The translations under genes were made by a program, and so were the position numbers. This document shows, piece after piece, positions 7,518 through 11,723 of a DNA stretch of 11,723 nt (its first letter is position 1; every line of letters starts with the position of its first letter). Location of the stretch: the NCBI GenBank assembly GCA_903922545.1, contig CAIXUE010000231.1:1-11723 (forward strand). The letters run 5' to 3'. The DNA is from an uncultured Alphaproteobacteria bacterium (GTDB lineage: Bacteria > Pseudomonadota > Alphaproteobacteria > Micropepsales > Micropepsaceae). The notes beneath the pieces were generated by a model, which worked only from the letters and a program-made list of their open reading frames with translations, was not told the origin of the DNA and ran no database searches.

Positions 7518-7571
7518 ACCCCTCACCCGGCGCGGCTGACGCCGCGCCACCCTCTCCCACAAGGGGAGAGG
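7518..7571. repeat. Dispersed double-palindrome extragenic repeat
   Basis: Seen: two adjacent hairpins, GGCGCGGC-tgac-GCCGCGCC (7529-7548) and CCTCTCCC-acaag-GGGAGAGG (7551-7571), preceded by CCCCTCACCC. I recognise this combination (CCTCACCC, GC palindrome, CCTCTCCC...GGGGAGAGG) as a widespread intergenic repeat of alphaproteobacterial genomes. It lies between the recA terminators and alaS. In the alaS frame it translates to a spurious [13 protein letters not shown] peptide, which is a common cause of over-extended gene starts. Confidence 0.7.
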
Positions 7572-7605
7572 AAAAAAGCAAAAGGCGCTTCCCGTGGGGA
7601 GCGCC
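7572..7605 (-). terminator. Second intrinsic terminator-like hairpin downstream of recA
   Basis: Seen on the minus strand: stem GGCGCTCCC / GGAAGCGCC with a CACG loop (7605-7584), followed directly by TTTTGCTTTTTT (7583-7572). Its stem and loop closely resemble the first terminator at 7647-7676. A competing hairpin, CGTGGG-cgctc-CCCACG (7609-7593), uses part of the same bases, so the two folds exclude each other. Confidence 0.7.
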
Positions 7606-7637
7606 CACGGGCGTTAGCCGAAGGCGGACCGCCCAAT

Positions 7638-7676
7638 CAAAAAAACAAAGGGCGCTCCCGTGAGGGAGCGCCCTTT
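7638..7676 (-). terminator. Strong intrinsic terminator of recA
   Basis: Seen on the minus strand: a perfect 13-bp stem AAAGGGCGCTCCC / GGGAGCGCCCTTT with a TCAC tetraloop (7676-7647), running into TTTGTTTTTTTG. It lies 51 bp after the recA stop and is a textbook Rho-independent terminator. It should separate recA from alaS transcription. Confidence 0.9.
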
Positions 7677-7727
7677 GCCGAGGAGCCAATCCGGATGGCG
7701 TCCGGGGATGGCGTTTTGGTACAGCCC

Positions 7728-8813
7728 TTAGTCTTCTTCGGGCTCGGCGGCTTCGGCCGCGTTCAGGACCAGGTTCTGGCCGATCTGGCCGGCATTGGAG
7801 CGAATGGCCGCTTCGATGGTGTTCGCCATGTCGGGGTTGGCTGCCAGAAAGGATTTGGCGGCTTCGCGGCCCTGACCGATGCGGGTGCCATCATAGGAGA
7901 ACCAGGAGCCGGATTTTTCGACAATGCCGGCCTTGACGCCCAGATCGATCAACTCACCGGTTTTGGAAACGCCCACGCCATACATGATGTCGAATTCCAC
8001 CTGCTTGAAAGGCGGGGCGACCTTGTTCTTGACCACTTTGACGCGGGTCTGGTTGCCGACCACTTCATCCTTGTCCTTGATGGCGCCGATGCGGCGGATA
8101 TCAAGACGCACGGAAGAATAGAATTTCAGGGCATTGCCGCCGGTGGTAGTTTCCGGATTGCCGAACATGACGCCGATTTTCATGCGGATCTGATTGATGA
8201 AAATCACGATGGTGTTGGATTTGGAAATGCTCGCGGTGAGCTTGCGCAACGCCTGGCTCATCAGGCGGGCCTGAAGGCCGGGCAGGCTGTCACCCATTTC
8301 GCCTTCCAGTTCGGCCTTGGGCGTCAGCGCGGCAACGGAGTCGATCACGATAATGTCCACCCCGCCGGAGCGCACCAGCGTGTCGGTGATTTCGAGCGCC
8401 TGTTCGCCGGTGTCGGGTTGGGAGATCAGCATTTCGTCGATATCGACGCCCAGCTTCTTGGCATAGACGGGATCCAGCGCATGTTCGGCGTCGATATAGG
8501 CGGCAATACCGCCTTTCTTTTGCGCTTCGGCCACGACGTGAAGCGCCAGGGTGGTTTTGCCGGACGATTCCGGGCCGTAAATTTCGATCACCCGGCCGCG
8601 CGGCAAGCCGCCGATACCCAGCGCGATATCAAGGCCCAGGGAGCCGGTGGAGACGGCATCGGTGGCCAGGCCCAGATCGCGGCTGCCCAGTTTCATCACC
8701 GAGCCCTTGCCGAAGGCGCGGTCGATCTGGCTCAGCGCCGCTTCGAGAGCGCGCTTGCGATCGCTATTGTCCGCCGAACTGTTGCCCACCACTTTCAAAG
8801 CCGCCTGTGCCAT
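7728..8813 (-). CDS. recA: RecA recombinase
   Basis: RecA forms an ATP-dependent filament on single-stranded DNA, drives strand exchange in recombinational repair and triggers LexA self-cleavage in the SOS response. Seen in 361 residues: Walker [10 protein letters not shown] (80-88), [11 protein letters not shown] (105-114), Walker [15 protein letters not shown] (152-165), the L1 region [21 protein letters not shown], the L2 region with [22 protein letters not shown] (205-226), [21 protein letters not shown] in the C-terminal domain, and an acidic tail ending EPEED. Length and motifs are normal. The start ATG 8813 is preceded by GGAGGAAATCC, a strong ribosome binding site. Upstream are a perfect and a near-perfect alphaproteobacterial LexA box, so SOS control is expected. 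A strong terminator follows. Divergent from the lipoprotein gene at 9114, with 300 bp between starts. Confidence 0.99.
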   Translation of the reverse strand: MAQAALKVVGNSSADNSDRKRALEAALSQIDRAFGKGSVMKLGSRDLGLATDAVSTGSLGLDIALGIGGLPRGRVIEIYGPESSGKTTLALHVVAEAQKKGGIAAYIDAEHALDPVYAKKLGVDIDEMLISQPDTGEQALEITDTLVRSGGVDIIVIDSVAALTPKAELEGEMGDSLPGLQARLMSQALRKLTASISKSNTIVIFINQIRMKIGVMFGNPETTTGGNALKFYSSVRLDIRRIGAIKDKDEVVGNQTRVKVVKNKVAPPFKQVEFDIMYGVGVSKTGELIDLGVKAGIVEKSGSWFSYDGTRIGQGREAAKSFLAANPDMANTIEAAIRSNAGQIGQNLVLNAAEAAEPEED

Positions 8814-8884
8814 GGATTTCCTCCGTTATTTCACAGCGCCCGCTGATCCCCAAGCGAATCCCGGCGGCGCTGCAAGCCTTAAAA

Positions 8885-8899
8885 GTACATGTTTTGTTC
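8885..8899 (-). promoter_or_regulatory. Probable second LexA (SOS) box, one mismatch
   Basis: Seen on the plus strand: GTAC-N7-GTTC, with AT-rich spacer atgtttt and a following TC, against the alphaproteobacterial LexA consensus GTTC-N7-GTTC. It lies 71 bp upstream of the recA ATG. A TTGCCA (minus strand, 8909-8904) just upstream could be a -35 element, which would put the box inside the promoter spacer; no good -10 is visible. Confidence 0.5.
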
Positions 8900-8953
8900 T
8901 CATTGGCAAGATACTGCCTAATGTGTTGAAAATGATGAAAAATACCATAGTTT

Positions 8954-8968
8954 GTTCTTTTATCGTTC
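8954..8968 (-). promoter_or_regulatory. LexA (SOS) operator of recA, GTTC-N7-GTTC
   Basis: Seen on the plus strand: GTTC-ttttatc-GTTC, a perfect direct repeat with the 7-bp spacing recognised by alphaproteobacterial LexA; on the recA strand it reads GAAC-N7-GAAC. A further GAAC follows at 8973-8976, giving a small inverted repeat GTTC-ccga-GAAC. It lies 140 bp upstream of the recA start and 146 bp from the lipoprotein start, so it could also affect a divergent promoter. The rest of the 8814-9113 gap holds the second box at 8885 and an inverted repeat at 9025-9063. Confidence 0.8.
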
Positions 8969-9024
8969 CCGAGAACATAAGCAGGCTCCGGAACAGGATT
9001 TCAAGGCTGGGTCCAGTCCATCTG

Positions 9025-9063
9025 GATCATGACAAACAATTGAGACAACCCCCGGCCATGATC
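9025..9063. repeat. Inverted repeat GATCATG...CATGATC upstream of lipoprotein gene
   Basis: Seen: GATCATG (9025-9031) and CATGATC (9057-9063) separated by 25 bp, ending 50 bp before the lipoprotein start. It could be a regulator site or an mRNA stem, or chance; no named regulator motif is recognised. Confidence 0.3.
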
Positions 9064-9113
9064 GCGACAGGCGACAGGAACATGCCGCCACAATCATGGG
9101 TTGGGGGATCCAA

Positions 9114-9542
9114 ATGAAAATTCAGATTATCGCGGCTGTGGCCGCGCTTGGTATGTCTTTGTCTGCTTGCGCCACTATCGTGGATGGTTCGACGCAATCG
9201 GTTTCTGTTTCGACGTCGCCGGTTCAGGGCGCAGCCTGCACCCTGACGAACAGCGAAGGCACCTGGATGCTGACCACACCGGGCAGCGTTCAGGTTCACA
9301 AAACCAAAAACGATCTGACGGTGACCTGCACCAAGAACGGGTTCCAGTCCGGCAGCCAGGTCGCGGTGGCCAAGTTTGGCGGCGCCACGTTCGGCAACAT
9401 CGTGCTGGGCGGCGGCGTTGGCACGATTGTCGATGCGGCCAGCGGCGCCAATTATTATTATGATAGCCCGCTTACCATTCCGCTGGGTGAGCCCAATGGC
9501 GCGGCGCCCGCGCCTGCGGCCCAGACCAAGCCGGACGTCTGA
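9114..9542 (+). CDS. Small lipoprotein of unknown function
   Basis: Seen: 142 residues from ATG 9114. An in-frame ATG at 9096 would add six residues ahead of the signal peptide, but a GGGGGA purine run lies 5 bp before 9114 and the signal peptide begins there, so 9114 is preferred. Residues 1-19, MKIQIIAAVAALGMSLSAC, form a lipoprotein signal peptide with lipobox LSAC and the lipidated Cys19. The mature part is beta-rich, with CTLTNSEGTWMLTTPGSVQVHKTKNDLTVTC between two cysteines (positions split at Thr), then a glycine-rich stretch FGGATFGNIVLGGGVGTIVDAASGANYYY. The 'TPGSV.VhKtk.DLtVTC.K.Gf' pattern is one I recognise from a common proteobacterial family of uncharacterised lipoproteins with a PEGA-like look. 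Likely envelope-attached. Divergent from recA; followed by a hairpin terminator. Confidence 0.88.
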   Translation: MKIQIIAAVAALGMSLSACATIVDGSTQSVSVSTSPVQGAACTLTNSEGTWMLTTPGSVQVHKTKNDLTVTCTKNGFQSGSQVAVAKFGGATFGNIVLGGGVGTIVDAASGANYYYDSPLTIPLGEPNGAAPAPAAQTKPDV

Positions 9543-9568
9543 AACAAACCATTCTCTGGTGTTCTTGA

Positions 9569-9608
9569 AAGGCCCGCGGCTCGATGGAACCGCGGGCCTT
9601 GCTGTTTT
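9569..9608 (+). terminator. Intrinsic terminator of the lipoprotein gene
   Basis: Seen: an 11-bp stem AAGGCCCGCGG (9569-9579) / CCGCGGGCCTT (9590-9600) with a 10-nt loop, followed by gctgtttt. The stem is strong and the U-run modest. It begins 27 bp after the stop codon. Confidence 0.8.
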
Positions 9609-9647
9609 GGGCCGATTGCCGGGCAGAGGTCAGCGATTGCTGACAAA

Positions 9648-9676
9648 TTGTCGCGACAGATGAGGCGGAGTATAAG
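9648..9676 (+). promoter_or_regulatory. Possible sigma-70-type promoter of the exported protein gene
   Basis: Seen: TTGTCG (9648-9653), a 17-bp spacer and TATAAG (9671-9676), placed after the upstream terminator and 27 bp before the ATG at 9704. Spacing is ideal and the boxes are 4 of 6 and 5 of 6 matches. It would give a short leader holding the GGAGGTGA ribosome binding site. Confidence 0.45.
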
Positions 9677-9703
9677 GAGGGGCTAAATCTTGGAGGTGAC
9701 GCC

Positions 9704-10144
9704 ATGAACACCCGGATTTTTTCAGCCAGTTTGATCTGGGCGGCATTGCTGTGTCCGGCGCCGCTGATGGCGCAAGCCGCGCGGCCCGGCACAGAGGATG
9801 CCCTGCGCTGCCTTTTGCGCCGGGGGCCGGATGATTGCCGCAGCATGTTTGTGGGCCCGGCCTGGGCGACGGCGCGCGGCTGGGTGTTCGACAACCCCAA
9901 CCGCGACTTCAAGCGCGGCGATCTGCTGTCGAGCAGCTATTTCGGAGCGGCGGCGCAGAGCAATGTCTATGACGCGCGCGTTCTGATCCGCAGCACATCA
10001 AGCGACATGGATATTTTCGACGTGAAATTCGCCCATATCGAATACAGCATTTACATCTCGCCGGCCGCTGCGGACGGCAAAATTCACGATGTGGCGATCA
10101 AGCTTTATGCGCCGCATGACATGGATCAGCTGGCGGTGCGCTGA
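9704..10144 (+). CDS. Small exported protein of unknown function
   Basis: Seen: 146 residues from ATG 9704, preceded by TGGAGGTGACGCC, a very strong ribosome binding site that fixes the start. Residues 1-25 form a Sec signal peptide (basic start MNTR, hydrophobic core, then PLMAQAA with likely cleavage after AQA). The mature part, about 120 residues, starts with a Cys-containing segment DALRCLLRRGPDDCRSMF, whose two cysteines could form a disulfide, followed by a beta-rich region with FKRGDLLSSSYFG, FAHIEYSIYISP and VAIKLYAPHDMDQLAVR. I do not recognise the family. Probably periplasmic. It stands between two hairpin-containing gaps with its own promoter-like site, so it seems to be a single-gene unit. 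Confidence 0.8.
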   Translation: MNTRIFSASLIWAALLCPAPLMAQAARPGTEDALRCLLRRGPDDCRSMFVGPAWATARGWVFDNPNRDFKRGDLLSSSYFGAAAQSNVYDARVLIRSTSSDMDIFDVKFAHIEYSIYISPAAADGKIHDVAIKLYAPHDMDQLAVR

Positions 10145-10181
10145 AGGCCGGGGGCCCTGACGTGGGGCTTTAACGGCCTTC
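10143..10181. terminator. Weak hairpin between convergent genes
   Basis: Seen: GAAGGCCG (10143-10150) pairs with CGGCCTTC (10174-10181) around a 23-nt G-rich loop. It lies between the convergent ends of the exported protein gene and the small basic gene. No U-run follows, so termination is only a possibility. Confidence 0.35.
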
Positions 10182-10191
10182 GACCATGGGG

Positions 10192-10386
10192 CTAGCGACC
10201 CTTGGCGATGCGGATCTTGGGCGTGGCGGGGGCGGCCGGCTCTTTGGACGGCGAGCCCTTGAATATCTTGGTCAGGACAACCCGCTTCTGGATGGCGGCG
10301 TTCGACATGTCGTCAGGCACTTTGGGCATGGGCGGCTTTCCAAAATGGCGTTTGCGGCCGGCACCATAGGGCCTTCCCCGCCCCAT
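10192..10386 (-). CDS. Small basic hypothetical protein (start uncertain)
   Basis: Seen: an open frame ending in TAG at 10192-10194. From ATG 10386 it gives 64 residues; from ATG 10329, 45 residues with a GGAAAG run 7 bp upstream; an ATG at 10434 would overlap the upstream lipoprotein gene. I chose 10386 because it starts 12 bp beyond that gene, but 10329 has the better ribosome binding site. The sequence is basic: RGRPYGAGRKRHFGKPP, then DDMSNAAIQKRVVLTKIFKG, then a Lys/Pro/Ala-rich tail ending KIRIAKGR. The middle part looks like a helix with basic flanks, as in small nucleic-acid-binding proteins, but that is only an impression. No family recognised. Same strand and probably same transcript as the lipoprotein gene at 10398-10688. 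Confidence 0.45.
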   Translation of the reverse strand: MGRGRPYGAGRKRHFGKPPMPKVPDDMSNAAIQKRVVLTKIFKGSPSKEPAAPATPKIRIAKGR

Positions 10387-10397
10387 GCAAGGCCCGG

Positions 10398-10688
10398 CTA
10401 TTTGGGCGCGGAAGGCCCGAAAAGCCCCACACATTGCTGGTAACTGCGCAGGGCGACCCGGCCTTGGGTGGCCTGATCAAAGCCCTGGGTGGTGGCGTCC
10501 TGCCGGGCCACGGCCAGGCAGAACGGGTCGGGGGCCGGCGCGGCCGGGGCAGATTGGGGGGCGGAGGCAGTGGCCGGGGTATTGGCCTCGGGCCGGGGGG
10601 AATTGCCGAAGCTGGTCAGGTGCTGCCAATCGACCGGGCCGCAGGCGGCCAGGAGGGGGACAAGCAGGGCAAGAGCAGACACGCGCAT
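10398..10688 (-). CDS. Small lipoprotein of unknown function
   Basis: Seen: 96 residues from ATG 10688, with AGGTG 6 bp upstream; a GTG at 10697 is in frame but lies within that ribosome binding site. Residues 1-16, MRVSALALLVPLLAAC, form a compact lipoprotein signal peptide with lipobox LAAC. A low-complexity Ala/Pro/Ser linker (about residues 34-54) then leads to a short conserved-looking module, PFCLAVARQDATTQGFDQ and VALRSYQQCVGLF, with two cysteines about 32 residues apart that could be joined. This suggests an anchored, flexible linker with a small C-terminal domain in the periplasm. Family not recognised by name. It lies 64 bp downstream of cckA on the same strand without a visible terminator between them, so co-transcription is possible. 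Confidence 0.75.
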   Translation of the reverse strand: MRVSALALLVPLLAACGPVDWQHLTSFGNSPRPEANTPATASAPQSAPAAPAPDPFCLAVARQDATTQGFDQATQGRVALRSYQQCVGLFGPSAPK

Positions 10689-10752
10689 GGGCAACACCTT
10701 TGGGGTGCAGCGATCTTAGGAGGTCTGGCGCGATTGGGTGAGTATTTTTTTG

Positions 10753-11723
10753 TTAGTGCCGCGACGCCGGCTGGGACGAAATCACGTCCTTGACCTTGGC
10801 GGCGAGCTGCTTGAGGCCGAAGGGCTTGGGCAGGAAGTGAATGTCTTCCGAATTCTGGTCGTTGCGGCGGAAAGCTTCTTCGGCATAGCCGGACATGAAG
10901 ATCACCGCCAGATCCGGTTTCAGTTCCTTGACATGGCGCACCAGGGTGGGGCCGTCCATGTTTGGCATCACCACATCGGTGATGAGAAGATGAAGTTCGT
11001 GTTCGCCCGACTTGACGATTTCCAGCGCTTCTTCGCCGCCCGAAGCTTCCAGCACATTATAGCCGCGCATGCGCAGCGCGCGCGCCGCGAAGCTGCGCAC
11101 CGCTTCTTCGTCTTCGACCAGAAGGATTGTGTCTTGCCCCGTGACGTCGCGCGGGCTGACGGGCGCGAGCACTTCGGCCGGGGCGCTGGTGTCGAGTTTC
11201 TGGCGCGGCAGGAAAATCTTGAACATGGTGCCGCGGCCCAGTTCGGACTCCACCGTGATGAAGCCGCCCGATTGCTTGACGATGCCGTACACCGTGGCGA
11301 GGCCAAGGCCGGTGCCCTGCCCCACCGGCTTGGTGGTGAAGAAGGGATCGAAAATCTTGCTTTGAATTTCCTTCGACATGCCGGTGCCGGTGTCGGTGAC
11401 TTCGATGGCGACATAATCGCCGGCAGGCATGATGGCGGTGCCAAGCGCGCTGGCGCTGGAAACCGATTCATTGCTGGTCTTGATGGTGACGGTGCCGCCC
11501 GACGGCATGGCGTCACGCGCATTGACCACCAGATTGATGATGGCATTGCCTAGCTGCGCCTCATCGGCATGGACGGCCCAGAGATCGGAATCCTTCTCGA
11601 CATTGAGCGTGATGCCTTCGCCGACCAGACGGCGCAGCATTTGCGCCAGTTCGCCGATCACATCGCCAAGCGCCAGGGTCTTTGGCTGCATGGTCTGTTT
11701 GCGGCTGAAGGCCAGAAGCTGGC
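10753..11723 (-). CDS. cckA: Cell-cycle hybrid histidine kinase CckA (C-terminal part, runs off right edge)
   Basis: CckA is the membrane kinase/phosphatase that, through the phosphotransferase ChpT, controls the master regulator CtrA in alphaproteobacteria. Seen: 322 residues to the stop at 10753, entering the window in mid-gene with QLLAFSRKQTMQPK, the segment that follows the phospho-accepting His helix; that His and the sensory part are outside. Next comes the ATP-binding domain: N box DEAQLGNAIINLVVNARDAM, G1 VTDTGTGM, F box IFDPFFTTK and G2 GQGTGLGLATVYGIV. After a short linker comes a receiver domain with VEDEEAVR, the phosphorylated Asp in LLITDVVMPNMDG (codon 10975-10977), MSGYAEEA and the conserved Lys in FLPKPFG (codon 10825-10827). 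QLLAFSRKQ plus the C-terminal receiver is highly characteristic. An ATG at 11691 is internal and not the start. Confidence 0.93.
   Translation of the reverse strand, partial: QLLAFSRKQTMQPKTLALGDVIGELAQMLRRLVGEGITLNVEKDSDLWAVHADEAQLGNAIINLVVNARDAMPSGGTVTIKTSNESVSSASALGTAIMPAGDYVAIEVTDTGTGMSKEIQSKIFDPFFTTKPVGQGTGLGLATVYGIVKQSGGFITVESELGRGTMFKIFLPRQKLDTSAPAEVLAPVSPRDVTGQDTILLVEDEEAVRSFAARALRMRGYNVLEASGGEEALEIVKSGEHELHLLITDVVMPNMDGPTLVRHVKELKPDLAVIFMSGYAEEAFRRNDQNSEDIHFLPKPFGLKQLAAKVKDVISSQPASRH

Noticed and set aside
6469..7539. Long plus-strand frame opposite alaS (also 7695-8846 opposite recA and 10738-11553 opposite cckA)
   Set aside because: Mirror frames of well-conserved minus-strand genes; Gly, His, Asp and Ala-rich products without recognisable domains or ribosome binding sites.
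7435..7689. N-terminal extension of alaS by 85 residues
   Set aside because: The frame is open but it translates an extragenic repeat and terminator hairpins; AlaRS homology begins exactly at ATG 7434.
8990..9015. Possible EcfG (general stress sigma) promoter starting at GGAAC
   Set aside because: No CGTT-type -10 occurs at the right 16-17 bp spacing; the same holds for GGAAC at 9077 and 2639.
1..11723. CRISPR array, tRNA, rRNA, insertion sequence, prophage or toxin-antitoxin/defence genes
   Set aside because: No regularly spaced repeats, no cloverleaf-like segment, no transposase or integrase motifs and no recognisable defence gene were seen on either strand.

Overview
The window looks like ordinary core chromosome of a GC-rich alphaproteobacterium. 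Three signals agree on this. The right edge carries a CckA-type hybrid histidine kinase, a hallmark of that class. The recA promoter region has a perfect GTTC-N7-GTTC operator, the alphaproteobacterial LexA box, rather than the CTGT-type box of gammaproteobacteria. The intergenic gaps hold palindromic extragenic repeats of a kind common in this class. A narrower placement (for example a Rhizomicrobium/Micropepsaceae-like or Caulobacter-related lineage) would be a guess. No phage, insertion sequence, CRISPR array, tRNA or rRNA gene is visible.

Left part (1-4700). A YqaA/DedA-family membrane protein runs off the left edge and is divergent from an AMP-forming acyl-CoA ligase that carries an unusual Lys/Arg-rich N-terminal tail. 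A repeat-rich gap and a 56-residue DUF465 protein on the minus strand follow. Next comes a tightly overlapping plus-strand set: ubiX (flavin prenyltransferase), a second DUF465 protein and a YdeI/OmdA-like protein. An EamA-family transporter closes this part. The two DUF465 proteins are divergent paralogues close to ubiX.

Middle part (4700-9100). alaS and recA lie on the minus strand, with transcription running recA to alaS. Between them are two near-identical terminator-like hairpins, each followed by a U-rich run, and a palindromic extragenic repeat. alaS has no clear ribosome binding site, and a -10-like box sits where transcription would start almost on the ATG. recA has a strong ribosome binding site, a perfect LexA box and a second one-mismatch box upstream.

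Right part (9100-11723). Plus strand: a small lipoprotein, a terminator, a promoter-like site and a small exported protein. Minus strand: the C-terminal half of cckA, then another small lipoprotein and a tiny basic protein of unknown function. The small envelope genes sit between the conserved recA and cckA loci.

I see no convincing new multi-gene system. The points most worth following are regulatory or small-scale: the double hairpin and possible leaderless start at alaS, the two LexA boxes at recA, the basic tail on the acyl-CoA ligase, the paired DUF465 genes, and the short tandem repeat over the alaS stop codon.
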